Positions 51,656-60,215 of a stretch of DNA of 64,000 nt are shown one piece after another. The DNA lies in contig NZ_CP120638.1 in assembly GCF_029537235.1 (NCBI RefSeq), positions 3,226,501-3,290,500 of the forward strand. Direction: 5' to 3'. Under the pieces are notes generated by a model. It was given only the letters and a program-made list of their open reading frames with translations. It did not search any database and was not told the origin of the DNA. Position 1 is the first letter of the stretch. Each line of letters starts with the position of its first letter. A program made the translations under genes and the position numbers. The stretch comes from Rhizobium sp. 32-5/1 (GTDB lineage: Bacteria > Pseudomonadota > Alphaproteobacteria > Rhizobiales > Rhizobiaceae).

Positions 51656-52303
51656 ATGGGAAAGAACCCGAACCTGACGCTGACCGGCCCCGATCTGGCA
51701 GCACTTCTTTGCAGCCGCGTCTGCCATGACATCATTTCTCCGGTGGGTGCGATCAACAACGGTCTCGAACTTCTGGACGAAGGCGGCGCCGATGCGGATG
51801 CCATGGACCTCATCCGGACCAGTGCGCTGAATGCATCGGTTCGCCTGAAGTTCGCCCGTCTGGCTTTCGGTGCATCTGGTTCGGTCGGTGCATCGATCGA
51901 TACCGGCGAAGCCGAAAAGGCCGCCAAGGATTTTGCTGCCGCTGAAAAGAAGACAGAAGTCATCTGGACCGGCCCACGTGTCATCATTGCGAAGAATCGC
52001 GTTAAGCTGCTGCTCAACCTGTTTCTCATCGCCTATGGTGCCATCCCGCGCGGTGGCTCGATCGATGTTATCCTGGAAAATCCGGAATATGATGCTGTTT
52101 TCAAGCTGATCGCGAAAGGCCGGATGATGCGGGTTCCGCCACGGCTGGTCGAACTGCTGTCCGGTACGCTGGAAGAAGCTGTCGATGCACATACGATCCA
52201 GCCTTACTACACGGTGTTGCTTGCTGAAGAAGCCGGCATGGAAATCGAAGTGTCATCGACCAGCGAGGAAATCCTCTTCACGGTTCGCATGGCTGCGGCA
52301 TAG
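51656..52303 (+). CDS. chpT: histidine phosphotransferase ChpT
   Basis: A 215-residue ChpT, which relays phosphate from the CckA hybrid kinase to CtrA and CpdR. The phospho-accepting His is H24 in SRVCHDIISPVGAINNGLELLD, followed by a long helix and a degenerate ATPase-like domain. It sits about 700 bp upstream of the ctrA locus, with a small receiver gene in between. Confidence 0.93.
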   Translation: MGKNPNLTLTGPDLAALLCSRVCHDIISPVGAINNGLELLDEGGADADAMDLIRTSALNASVRLKFARLAFGASGSVGASIDTGEAEKAAKDFAAAEKKTEVIWTGPRVIIAKNRVKLLLNLFLIAYGAIPRGGSIDVILENPEYDAVFKLIAKGRMMRVPPRLVELLSGTLEEAVDAHTIQPYYTVLLAEEAGMEIEVSSTSEEILFTVRMAAA

Positions 52304-52416
52304 GCGAAAAAATCGTGTTTTAGCAAACGCGGTAACAGAATCTTTGCCAAAGGCCGATACGGTTGTTTCCGAGGAAGTTGCTCCCGTTTAGGTATGCGGG
52401 TGTATAGGAGCTGAAC

Positions 52417-52779
52417 ATGCAGCGCTTGATGATTGCCGATGATTCCGATGTGGTCCGCAAGGTTGGAAAGAGAATTCTTTCCGGCATGGGGTTCCTCGTG
52501 TCGGAGGCTTCCAACGGACTGGAGGCGCTCTCGAACTGCCAGGCGGAACTGCCCAACATAATGATCGTCGATGCGGGTCTGGATGGTGCGCTCGAACTGA
52601 TCGCCAACATCCGTCTCATGGAAAAGGGCAAGACCGTGCGTATCTATTACTGCGTCGTCGAGGCTGATCTCAAAAAGATGATGGCCGGAAAGCGCGCCGG
52701 CGCTGACGACTTCCTGCTTAAGCCCTTCGACCGCAAGATCCTCACGAACGTCTTTGCGAGCCTGTCGATCGCCGCCTGA
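52417..52779 (+). CDS. single-domain response-regulator receiver protein
   Basis: A 120-residue protein that is a lone receiver domain. The acidic pair D8-D9, the probable phospho-Asp D52 (NIMIVDAG) and the conserved Lys in LLKPFDRK are present. The switch Thr/Ser after strand 4 is missing (IYYCVVEADL), and the usual NMP loop after the Asp is altered. It follows chpT by 113 bp on the same strand. It resembles CpdR/DivK in size but not closely in sequence, so I do not give it a name. Confidence 0.85.
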   Translation: MQRLMIADDSDVVRKVGKRILSGMGFLVSEASNGLEALSNCQAELPNIMIVDAGLDGALELIANIRLMEKGKTVRIYYCVVEADLKKMMAGKRAGADDFLLKPFDRKILTNVFASLSIAA

Positions 52780-52804
52780 CGAAAATCCATAGCAGACGTC
52801 AGAC

Positions 52805-52831
52805 AAGCCGCAGTTTGCCTGCGGCTTTTTG
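52805..52831 (+). terminator. Rho-independent terminator after the receiver gene
   Basis: AAGCCGCA pairs with TGCGGCTT (8 bp, 7 nt loop), and the 3' arm continues into TTT and G. Confidence 0.88.
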
Positions 52832-52889
52832 CTGTCTGCTGTGTCGATAATATTTGTCTCCAGAGGGCCCTTTTGAAACCCTCCGGACA

Positions 52890-52923
52890 TAAAAAAAGTC
52901 CGACCTGTGAAGGACGGACTTTT
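52890..52923 (-). terminator. Rho-independent terminator after ctrA
   Basis: AAAAGTCCG (52894-52902) pairs with CGGACTTTT (52915-52923). On the minus strand it is followed by a T-run, as expected for ctrA. Confidence 0.88.
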
Positions 52924-53003
52924 CAAAACGGGTCATGAACAGACACGACGCCTCCGCATATGCGGGATGCGGGACATCATCGTCCACCGCTGAATGCGGT
53001 CGT

Positions 53004-53702
53004 TCAGGCGCTTTCGGCGAATTCGCCTTCTGGCTCGCGCAGCACATAGCCGCGGCCCCAGACAGTCTCGATATAATTTGCACCACCGGCGGCATTTGCG
53101 AGCTTCTTGCGCAGCTTGCAGATGAACACGTCGATGATCTTGAGTTCCGGCTCGTCCATGCCACCGTAGAGGTGGTTCAGGAACATTTCCTTGGTGAGTG
53201 TCGTACCCTTGCGGAGCGAAAGCAGCTCCAGCATCTGGTATTCCTTGCCCGTCAGGTGAACGCGCTGGCCGCCGACTTCGACAGTCTTTGCATCTAGGTT
53301 GACGATCAGTTCGCCCGTCGAGATGACCGACTGTGCATGACCCTTGGAACGGCGCACGATCGCATGGATACGGGCAACCAGTTCATCCTTGTGGAAAGGC
53401 TTGGTCATGTAGTCGTCGGCGCCGAAGCCCAGGCCCCGAACCTTGTCCTCGATGCCGGCCATGCCGGACAGGATGAGGATCGGTGTCTTCACCTTGGACA
53501 GACGCAGCGTCCGCAGAACCTCGTAGCCGGACATGTCGGGCAGGTTGAGGTCGAGCAGGATGATGTCGTAGTCGTAGAGCTTGCCGAGATCGACACCCTC
53601 TTCACCGAGATCGGTGGTGTAAACGTTAAAACTTTCCGACTTGAGCATCAGTTCGATGCTCTGCGCTGTCGCGCTGTCGTCTTCAATGAGTAGAACCCGC
53701 AT
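53004..53702 (-). CDS. ctrA: cell-cycle master response regulator CtrA
   Basis: A 232-residue OmpR-type regulator nearly identical in layout to Caulobacter CtrA. The receiver has phospho-acceptor D51 ([17 protein letters not shown]), and the C-terminal winged helix has [14 protein letters not shown] and [11 protein letters not shown]...VWGRGYVL. The C-terminus ends FAESA, close to the ClpXP degron ending in AA. It controls DNA replication, division and flagellar genes. It is divergent from fliJ. Confidence 0.98.
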   Translation of the reverse strand: MRVLLIEDDSATAQSIELMLKSESFNVYTTDLGEEGVDLGKLYDYDIILLDLNLPDMSGYEVLRTLRLSKVKTPILILSGMAGIEDKVRGLGFGADDYMTKPFHKDELVARIHAIVRRSKGHAQSVISTGELIVNLDAKTVEVGGQRVHLTGKEYQMLELLSLRKGTTLTKEMFLNHLYGGMDEPELKIIDVFICKLRKKLANAAGGANYIETVWGRGYVLREPEGEFAESA

Positions 53703-53809
53703 AATTTATCCCCTTTTCCGCCGCCGAAAGGTCGTTTTGGCCCCCTTACGCGATACGGATCCAGACGTTGCCTGATTTGGAGGCTGCCAGCAAATGGTTA
53801 ACAAATTCT

Positions 53810-53938
53810 GATTCACTCTGGCAAGGTGTATCGGAAATGTTAAATATTTTTTGCAGTCCTCTGATTTTGCACGTGAATCTAGAATGGCCTTCCTCATCCG
53901 AAACATGAAGAAAACCAGCTATCTGACTCATCTGACTC
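53810..53938. promoter_or_regulatory. cluster of four CcrM methylation sites upstream of ctrA
   Basis: GANTC occurs at 53810 (GATTC), 53875 (GAATC), 53925 (GACTC) and 53934 (GACTC), about 110-235 bp before the ctrA start. About 0.5 sites would be expected by chance in 129 bp. In Caulobacter the methylation state of GANTC in the ctrA promoter gates transcription. Confidence 0.55.
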
Positions 53939-53972
53939 AATCTATGCCGCCTGTAAAATTTAATGGGCGTCA

Positions 53973-53987
53973 TTTACTGACCCTTAA
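53973..53987. promoter_or_regulatory. CtrA-box candidate between ctrA and fliJ
   Basis: TTTA-CTGACCC-TTAA, one mismatch from TTAA-N7-TTAA. It is placed for autoregulation of ctrA (270 bp upstream) or control of fliJ (about 160 bp upstream). Confidence 0.4.
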
Positions 53988-54144
53988 ATGATCGTCCCTA
54001 TGATTAACGATGCCCGTAAACGAAAGGTTACCAGCGGTAGGTATTTGTTAAGATCGCTGAAAATTTTTTCGTTTCCGACACTGTCTGGTCGGTTTGTCGG
54101 GCCAAATCCAGTAACCGGGATCTCGCATCACGGGAGTATTGCGT

Positions 54145-54495
54145 ATGAAGTCACGTGAGAGCCTAGTTCGCCTGAAGGAATTTCAGGTGAAGGAGAAACG
54201 GCGTCAGTTGAGCCAGCTTCAGCTGATGATGTCCGAATTTGAGCGGATGACCAAGGAATTGGAAAACCAGATCACGTTCGAAGAGAAGAAGTCCGGAATC
54301 GCGGACCCTTCGCATTTCGCCTACCCGACCTTTGCCAAGGCTGCTCGTCAAAGGGCTGACAACCTGCAGGTCTCCATCCGCGAGCTGAAAGTTCAGCAGG
54401 ATGCAGCCGAGTTGTCACTTGAGGAAGTCCAGGCGGAATTTGCCAAGGCTGCTGCCATCGAGGAGCGTGACAACGCTGTTCGCATGCGGGCCTGA
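54145..54495 (+). CDS. fliJ: flagellar export chaperone FliJ
   Basis: A 116-residue, nearly all-helical protein with the FliJ pattern (RESLVRLKEFQVKEKRRQLSQLQLMMSEFERM, then an alternating Glu/Lys coiled coil). It forms part of the flagellar type III export gate. The fliJ-ctrA divergent pair is conserved in Rhizobiales. I start at ATG 54145 rather than the GTG at 54139. Confidence 0.85.
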   Translation: MKSRESLVRLKEFQVKEKRRQLSQLQLMMSEFERMTKELENQITFEEKKSGIADPSHFAYPTFAKAARQRADNLQVSIRELKVQQDAAELSLEEVQAEFAKAAAIEERDNAVRMRA

Positions 54496-54576
54496 CGACC
54501 GACCGTGACCGGTTGCGCATCTATCAGCGCAGCACGGCGCCTCGACTGTCCATGTCTTAAACATTGGACGGACAAA

Positions 54577-54626
54577 AAGGCCCTTCTCAAGGACTCATCC
54601 GAGTCCCTGAGAAGGGCCTTCTGTTT
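54577..54626 (+). terminator. Rho-independent terminator after fliJ
   Basis: AAGGCCCTTCTCA and TGAGAAGGGCCTT form a 13 bp stem that contains an inner GACTC/GAGTC pair and is followed by TTCTGTTTTT. It may also serve the convergent acetyltransferase gene. Confidence 0.92.
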
Positions 54627-54644
54627 TTCCACCATTCGTTTGCG

Positions 54645-54926
54645 TCAGCCTTGGATTACATCCTGCCATTCGGGATGACGCTGTGATTGTGCGCGCATGA
54701 AGGGACACAACGGAATGATTTTCCAGCCGCCTTTGCGGGCCTCGTCCACGGCGTGTTGCGCCAGCGCCTGACCGACACCCTTGCCGCGCAATTCATCGGG
54801 AACCCCGGTATGGTCGATGATGATCAGTTGCGCAGATGCCCTGGAATAGGTCATTTCACCCGTGTGGCCACCAAGGGTCGCGCTGTAGCGGCCATGCGAT
54901 CCTGATTCCTCGTTTTTGACATCCAT
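54645..54926 (-). CDS. small GNAT-type N-acetyltransferase
   Basis: A 93-residue protein of the short YidJ/NATD1 GNAT group. It contains GEMTYSRASAQLIIIDHTGVPDELRGKGVGQALAQHAV, with the acetyl-CoA loop RGKGVGQAL near 46-54 and the following PLCPFMRAQ strand. The acceptor is unknown. It is divergent from the PqiA-like gene. Confidence 0.87.
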   Translation of the reverse strand: MDVKNEESGSHGRYSATLGGHTGEMTYSRASAQLIIIDHTGVPDELRGKGVGQALAQHAVDEARKGGWKIIPLCPFMRAQSQRHPEWQDVIQG

Positions 54927-55011
54927 ATTGTTTGTCTCCGTGCCCGGTTTTCGGTTATTGCTTGACTATGTACGGTCACGGCTTCGGATAAAAGAGGATG
55001 GGCGCCGCTTC

Positions 55012-55480
55012 ATGGCCTGGATTTTTCCGCTGCTGGTGGTTCTGTGCCCATTTCTTCTTGCTCTCGGTATCGTCCTGCCGCTGGTTCGGTTTGAAAGTTT
55101 CTATTTTTTCTCTCAAACCCCATCCCTCCTCGGGATTCTGTCGACGCTTTGGGGCGAGGGCGACTATCTCTTGTGTCTGCTGGTCGGACTGTTCTCCGTC
55201 GTCTTCCCATTGTCAAAGATGATGGCGACGGCGATTTTGCTCTATGGCATCGAACCCAGCGCGCGGGGAAGCGCGGGATCGAACGGCTTCTGCCGCTTTT
55301 GTCCAAATGGTCGATGATGGATGTTATGCTGGTGGCGCTGTTGATTTTTGCCGCAAAGACCAGCGGCGTCGCCTCGGCCTTCACCCAGCCCGGGCTTTGG
55401 TTCTATGCCGCCTCGAGCATTGCATCGGGTGTGATGCAAAGCATCGGGGGCTGCGAATATCTCCGCAGCCGCCCGAATAG
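55012..55480 (+). pseudogene. paraquat-inducible-protein-A-like membrane protein (frame interrupted)
   Basis: A PqiA-type membrane protein with helices near residues 3-22, 45-65 and 100-150 and the SKMMATAILLYG and WSMMDVMLVALLIFAAK segments. The frame breaks at GGGG 55265-55268; one G restores ARGKRGIERLLPLLSKWSMMD. As written, the second frame runs to 55643 over the convergent sciP gene. One more C at 55472-55474 would stop it at 55478-55480, a normal length for the single-domain family, so I use that end. Confidence 0.65.
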
Positions 55481-55515
55481 AGTCAAAGATGTTCAGAACT
55501 TTACTGATGCGCTTG

Positions 55516-55790
55516 TCAGTGCCGGTATTGCTGAATGCGCGTTGTGCGCAGACCGGCCAGACCATGGTCTGAAATCGAGGACTGCCAGGAAAGGAATTCT
55601 TCGACGGTCAGGGTATAACGGTCGCAGGCTTCTTCAAGGCTGAGCAATCCGCCGCGAACGGCGGCAACCACTTCAGCCTTTCTTCGGATCACCCATCGCC
55701 GTGTATTGGCGGGCGGCAGATCGGCAATCGTCAGGGGCTGCCATCGGGTCCGATGACATATTTCACGCGGGGTCGTATCATTTCGGTCAT
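55516..55790 (-). pseudogene. sciP: CtrA inhibitory protein SciP (DUF1153), frame interrupted
   Basis: A ~91-residue SciP homologue, which binds CtrA and blocks activation of its promoters. The DUF1153 core (LTIADLPPANTRRWVIRRKAEVVAAVRGG, then an HTH with SLEEACDRYTLTVEEFLSWQ) is intact. The first ~19 residues (MTEMIRPRVKYVIGPDGSP) are in a second frame, reached if one C is restored in CCCC (55734-55737 on the plus strand). A CtrA-like box lies 54 bp upstream of the start. Confidence 0.88.
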
Positions 55791-55843
55791 CGGACTCTCT
55801 ACACATACGCAAGACCATATTCACGCAACATACTCCGCCACAT

Positions 55844-55858
55844 TTAACATTTGCCTAA
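55844..55858 (-). promoter_or_regulatory. CtrA-box candidate upstream of sciP
   Basis: TTAA-CATTTGC-CTAA, one mismatch from TTAA-N7-TTAA, 54 bp before the sciP start. In Caulobacter, sciP is activated by CtrA. Confidence 0.45.
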
Positions 55859-56122
55859 ACTGCCGGTAACAATTTGCTCATAATTTGAGGGACTTCGCGG
55901 GAAGGGGGCAACTGCCTGTGCGCCGTTGGCACAAGGATGCCGCTCGCTGCCATGTCTGAGCAAAAAACAGGCACCCCTCGCTTCTGCTTAAAGGATGCGC
56001 GGGGTGAAACCGTTCAATTTTTGGCTGTTTTCACCCGGTTCCGATGGCGCATGGGAGCCATGCAAATATATCTGTTCAATTTGCATAAAATTGTTGCTAT
56101 ATCAGGCACAGAAATTGAGCAC

Positions 56123-56140
56123 GAACATCATTTGATGTTC
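56123..56140. promoter_or_regulatory. 18 bp perfect palindrome, lux-box-like
   Basis: GAACATCA-TT-TGATGTTC is an 8+2+8 perfect inverted repeat, the same length as tra/lux boxes bound by LuxR-type regulators. It lies 178 bp upstream of a LuxR-family gene. Confidence 0.4.
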
Positions 56141-56317
56141 CCGGAATGCTCTTTGTCGCATCACATTATTTTCAGACCACGGCATGTTGCTTCAATGGCA
56201 ACGAAACAGGCGCTTCACGGCGCTTTTTTATGTTTGGTTCGATGTTGTGCCACAGAAAAATTCCGGAGCCTGGAATTTTTGCGCCGGCGCTATGGTCCGG
56301 CTGATTGGTGATCAATA

Positions 56318-57037
56318 ATGAAAGACCCCGAAAAACTGGCCTTGCGTGGCGAGGCCTATGCTGATTTGCTGTTCAGCATGCCCTCCACTGTCGTCCAGAC
56401 GGAATATGAAGTATTGCATCTGATGCGCCAGTGCGCTGCGCGGTTCGGCTTCAGCCACTTCATGATTGCCCGCATGCCTTTTGGTGAGCAGCAACGCTTC
56501 TCCGAGCGGCTGATGCTGAGTAGTTGGCCGGCAGACCTGGTTCGGCAGTATGATGCCTCAGGACTGTTTCATTCTTCGGCCCTGGTGGAGCGGCTTCGGC
56601 AAACCAAGCTCCCGGTTTTCGCCGATGCGACGCTGTTGCTGGGCGACAATGTCGCCATGGCTCAGCCTGGCATGAGCCAGATTTTCGCGGTGACCCTGCA
56701 TACGACCTATGGCGAACCGTTCATTGCCACGTTTTTCGGTACGCGCGGTGAGCCGGACAGAGCAGAGACTGCTGAACTCTGTTTTGTGCTTCTGCAATTG
56801 TTCGAGACGTTGGAGCGAACGTTCGAAGCGGGGATCTCCATGCGTGATCGCCTCTCGGCCCGCGAGATCGAGTGTCTGCGCTGGGCCGCGGCCGGTAAGA
56901 GCAGCGACGAGATCGCCACGATCCTTGGCATATCCGTCTACACCGTCTCCAGCTACTTCAAGACGGCGGCGAAAAAGCTCGATTCTGTCAACCGCATGCA
57001 GGCGATTGCCCGGGCCATGCGGCTGAAGCTGATCTGA
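56318..57037 (+). CDS. LuxR-family transcriptional regulator with autoinducer-type domain
   Basis: A 239-residue protein. An N-terminal autoinducer-binding-like domain (about residues 20-160, with WPADLVRQYDASGLFHSSALVERLRQ) is followed by a C-terminal GerE domain (SAREIECLRWAAAGKSSDEIATILGISVYTVSSYFKTAAKKL, about 183-225). No LuxI-type synthase is visible nearby, so it is an orphan or solo regulator in this window. It may bind the palindrome upstream. Confidence 0.88.
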   Translation: MKDPEKLALRGEAYADLLFSMPSTVVQTEYEVLHLMRQCAARFGFSHFMIARMPFGEQQRFSERLMLSSWPADLVRQYDASGLFHSSALVERLRQTKLPVFADATLLLGDNVAMAQPGMSQIFAVTLHTTYGEPFIATFFGTRGEPDRAETAELCFVLLQLFETLERTFEAGISMRDRLSAREIECLRWAAAGKSSDEIATILGISVYTVSSYFKTAAKKLDSVNRMQAIARAMRLKLI

Positions 57038-57218
57038 CGCCGTCAAAACTGAGGTTCAGGCCTTGATGTTTGTGGCCTTGCTAGCAGCGTCACGACTTTC
57101 TATATAGCACAGATGTCGGCCAGCAGCGGAATGCTGCAAATAAGCGCTTCTGGCTGTTTTGCCGTTTCCCTGAACATGGACATGGTCATCGACAGGCCAG
57201 AAGACCGGATTGGATGCC

Positions 57219-58415
57219 GTGAACAGTCTCGATTTTGATCGCAAGCCCGAAGACACCCGTGTTGTCGTCGCCATGTCTGGTGGCGTCGACAGTTCCGTGG
57301 TTGCCGGTATCCTCAAGCGCCAGGGCTATGACGTTCTCGGCATTACCCTGCAGCTTTATGACCACGGCGCTGCCGTCCATCGCGCCGGCTCGTGCTGCGC
57401 GGGGCAGGATATCGACGATGCCCGCCGCGTCTGCGAAGTGCTCGGCATTCCGCATTATGTCCTCGACTACGAGCAGCGGTTCCGTGAAACGGTGATTAAT
57501 CCTTTCGCGGAAAGCTACGTCGCCGGCGAAACGCCTATTCCCTGCGTTGCCTGCAATCAGACGGTCAAATTTGCCGATCTTCTGGCGACCGCGCGCGATC
57601 TCGGCGCCGATGCGCTGGCGACCGGTCATTACATCCGGTCAAAATCCAATCCGCAGCAGGGTGCGCCCGGCCGCCGCGCTTTGTTCCGGCCGACCGATGC
57701 CGATCGGGACCAGAGCTATTTCCTCTTTGCCACGACCCAGGAGCAGATTGACTATCTGCGCTTCCCGCTGGGAAACCTGACCAAGGCGGAAACCCGCGCA
57801 TTGGCGGAGGAGATGGGTCTTGTTGTTGCCAAGAAGGCCGACAGCCAGGACATCTGTTTTGTGCCGCAGGGCAAATATGCGGATATCATCAACAAGCTGA
57901 AGCCCAATGCGTCGCTGGCAGGTGATATCGTTCATCTCGACGGTCGCGTGCTCGGCAGTCATGACGGCATCCTGCACTATACGATCGGCCAGCGCCGCGG
58001 CATCGGCGTCGCCACCGGCGAACCGCTTTATGTCGTGCATCTCGATGCGCGCTCGCGCCGGGTCATCGTTGGCCCTAGAGAAGCGTTGGAAACCCGACGC
58101 GTCTACTTGCGCGACATCAACTGGCTTGGCGACGGCGATATCCATGACGTCGCCGCCAACGGGTTTGAGTGTTTTGCCAAGGTCCGCTCGACCCGCCAGC
58201 CAGCGCCGGCGATCCTGCGCGCGGATATCCACGGCATTTCCGTCGAACTGCTGGAAGGTGAGGCGGGCGTAGCACCAGGGCAGGCCTGCGCGCTCTATTC
58301 GGGCATTGGCGAAGATGCCCGCGTTTATGGCGGTGGCTTCATTCTTCGCTCTGAACGCGCGCCAGAGGCCGAAGCGGCCCTGCAGGGTCTGCTGCAGAGC
58401 GTGGCCGCAGCCTGA
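57219..58415 (+). CDS. mnmA: tRNA 2-thiouridylase MnmA
   Basis: A 398-residue enzyme that thiolates U34 of tRNA-Glu/Gln/Lys. The PP-loop [14 protein letters not shown] is near residue 20, the catalytic Cys is in [10 protein letters not shown] near 112, and the second Cys segment [10 protein letters not shown] is near 206. I choose the GTG at 57219 (MNSLDFDRK), matching other rhizobial MnmA starts; TTG at 57210 would add three residues. It precedes tRNA-Met. Confidence 0.93.
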   Translation: MNSLDFDRKPEDTRVVVAMSGGVDSSVVAGILKRQGYDVLGITLQLYDHGAAVHRAGSCCAGQDIDDARRVCEVLGIPHYVLDYEQRFRETVINPFAESYVAGETPIPCVACNQTVKFADLLATARDLGADALATGHYIRSKSNPQQGAPGRRALFRPTDADRDQSYFLFATTQEQIDYLRFPLGNLTKAETRALAEEMGLVVAKKADSQDICFVPQGKYADIINKLKPNASLAGDIVHLDGRVLGSHDGILHYTIGQRRGIGVATGEPLYVVHLDARSRRVIVGPREALETRRVYLRDINWLGDGDIHDVAANGFECFAKVRSTRQPAPAILRADIHGISVELLEGEAGVAPGQACALYSGIGEDARVYGGGFILRSERAPEAEAALQGLLQSVAAA

Positions 58416-58581
58416 CGAGTGCCCGCACGCTTGACGGCTGAGCCTCTCTGCACCTTGTCCACTGTGCCTTGGAAAACTTTAGATTTTTTGAAACGGCTCG
58501 GCTTGACACCGGCATGAACCGCACCTTATAAGCCGCCATCTGATGACGGCGACGCGGCAAAAACGCAGTTTCCGTCCCGGC

Positions 58582-58658
58582 GGCGGGGTAGCTCAGTTGG
58601 TTAGAGCACGGGAATCATAATCCTGGGGTCGGGGGTTCGAGTCCCTCTCCCGCTACCA
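58582..58658 (+). tRNA. tRNA-Met (CAT), elongator type
   Basis: A 77 nt cloverleaf with encoded CCA. Acceptor GGCGGGG pairs with TCCCGCT including a G1-U72 pair. The D loop contains AGCTCAGTTGGTTAGAGC, the anticodon loop is ATCATAA with CAT, and the T-loop is GGTTCGAGT. The 1-72 pair and anticodon stem fit elongator rather than initiator tRNA, and the body is unlike tRNA-Ile2. Confidence 0.95.
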
Positions 58659-58933
58659 TTTCAATTCGGGTCTTGATTTCAACACAGTCGGATCCTATAT
58701 AAACTCCATCGGCATTGCTGGTGAGCCTCCCAAAACTTCGCGGATGTTCGCAATGCCTTCGTCGCTTGAGCCTTTTGACCACGGATGTACTGGCACAAGT
58801 GATAAAGCGACGGACACGAAGGTCGGTGCGATTTCGCCCCGACCTTTTTTGTTGACCGGTTCTACTCACCTACCGCCGTTCGCTTAATTGCGATCCATTC
58901 TGCTGGAACGAATTTTTGCCGGACCCAAGGCGG
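58659..58933. other. tRNA-downstream region without a gene, with a terminator hairpin
   Basis: No believable gene is present. AAGGTCGG (58819-58826) pairs with CCGACCTT (58839-58846), followed by TTTT; this could end the tRNA transcript. This stretch begins the accessory islet described below. No integrase or direct repeat of the tRNA end was seen. Confidence 0.6.
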
Positions 58934-59086
58934 CTAGCGAAGAGCGCAGCAGAAGCTACGGTCGAGACGGCTGCTGCCGGTGATCGCCTTGGCAACGCTG
59001 TCGCGCGATATGTTAAAATGCTTTGCCGCCTGACGCTGGATCATGCCTGCAGAACAAGCCAGTTGCGCCTTCAGATAAAGTTCCAC
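58934..59086 (-). mobile_element. remnant of an IS21-family transposase (IstA N-terminus)
   Basis: Fifty codons from a GTG at 59086 read VELYLKAQLACSAG, then REAA-like QRQAAKHFNISRDSVAK. This matches the N-terminal helix-turn-helix of IstA proteins. A stop codon (58934-58936) then ends it, and the catalytic DDE part is absent. It is a decayed insertion-sequence fragment beside tRNA-Met. Confidence 0.6.
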
Positions 59087-59175
59087 GGTTTAGCTCCCCA
59101 GGCCCTCCTGGATTCGGCGCAGAAGGGAAATAGATGACCGGATTTTACTCCGCCCGAAGCGGGATAATCCCGCCG

Positions 59176-60213
59176 CTATCGCGAACGATTTGCACCGGCG
59201 TTTTCGATCTCGATCGACAGATGCGGCTCCAGCGCGCGCAGGAAGCTGGCGGCGTCGAAAATCGCGGCTGGCGGCTTTGCGCCGGTACCGCGGATGTCGC
59301 CCGACAGGATGCGCTGGACCGCTTCACCGATGATGGGTGCCGTGACGGCGTAGATGTCCTGACCCTGCGCGATGATCCGGCGACGCACGTCTCCTTGCGT
59401 GACGATCACCTCCACCGCGAAGCGCTGTGACGAACGTCCGGTTTCGTCGACCGGCTGGGGCGCAGGGGTGGACGGATCACGCACATCCCGCAGGGCTGTC
59501 GTGCTGAGAAAGGCGTGCAGTTCCTTTGTCCGAACGTGACGGGCAATCAGCGGCACTTCTGAGAAGGGAAGCTCGACGAAGGTCTGGCGACCAAACGGGG
59601 CAGGTAGAACGGATATTTTTTCAGCGGGTGGCTGATGCACCGGCTCCATCTGCCCACCGCTGACAGCAAGGCGCTTTGCAGTGTTCTTTTCTCCGGTGAT
59701 GCGCGTGCCTTTTGTTGGAAGCCAGCTGTCGAGTGCGACGTGAATTTCTATGGCGTCGGCGTGATCCCACTTGCCCATGACGGTTGCGACCAGCAGATCG
59801 GCCAAGCCACCGTAAAAGCCCATTGCGGGGATGATGACGATGCCTGCGTCGCGCGCCGCAATCTCGTGGTGTTCGAATGTCGCCTGCACGCTCGGCTGCT
59901 CGGCCGTCACGTCCAGATAGTGGATGCCCGCCCGCAAGGCGGCGCGGACAACAGCGTCGGCCGTATCCATGAACGGCCCGGCGCAGTTGATGACCGCAGC
60001 CGCGCCGGCAAGGGCCCGGTCTAGCGCTCCGTCGTCTTCCACCGCAGCCTCACGGCATTCGATACCCCGCTCGGAAAACCCGCCTCCGCCAGCCGCCCGC
60101 TGCTGCGGCCGATCGCGATCGGCTTGATCCCGCGTCGCAACAGCTCGGCGACGACAAAATGGCCAGTATGGCCGCTCGCACCTATGATCGCTACGGGCTG
60201 TAGTGTCCCGGTG
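59176..60213 (-). pseudogene. saccharopine dehydrogenase-like oxidoreductase (frame interrupted)
   Basis: About 345 residues. The N-terminal Rossmann motif (AIIGASGHTGHFVVAELLRRG) is in one frame. The rest (AAAVINCAGPFMDTADAVVRAALRAGIHYLDVTAEQ, PAMGFYGGLADLLV) is in another, joined if one T is restored at 60075-60078. It belongs to the trans-acting saccharopine dehydrogenase-like family of unknown substrate. No clear start codon is visible before the Rossmann motif, so the 5' end is approximate. It is divergent from the TetR gene, a typical regulator-target pair. Confidence 0.7.
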
Positions 60214-60215
60214 AT

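Larger units (their letters stand above)
53703..54144. promoter_or_regulatory. ctrA-fliJ divergent control region
   Basis: No gene is present in these 442 bp. It is AT-richer than the flanks and holds four GANTC sites, one CtrA-like box (53973-53987) and several isolated TTAA half-sites (53798, 53840, 53960, 54004, 54048). It must contain the ctrA promoters on the minus strand and the fliJ promoter on the plus strand. Confidence 0.6.
55791..56317. other. intergenic region between sciP and the LuxR-type gene
   Basis: About 527 bp with no plausible gene. It contains a CtrA-like box (55844-55858), a perfect 18 bp palindrome (56123-56140) and a GCGC hairpin followed by TTTTTT near 56216-56236. 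That hairpin could end a short transcript, possibly a small RNA starting near 56060, but I see no firm promoter. Confidence 0.4.

Noticed and set aside
55937..56311. A 124-codon frame upstream of the LuxR-type gene
   Set aside because: Its codon use and composition are unlike the neighbours, it has no ribosome-binding site, and it crosses the palindrome and hairpin.
58615..58869. Minus-strand frame ending EGLEPPTPGL
   Set aside because: This well-known ending arises from reading the antisense of a tRNA gene and is a frequent false gene call.
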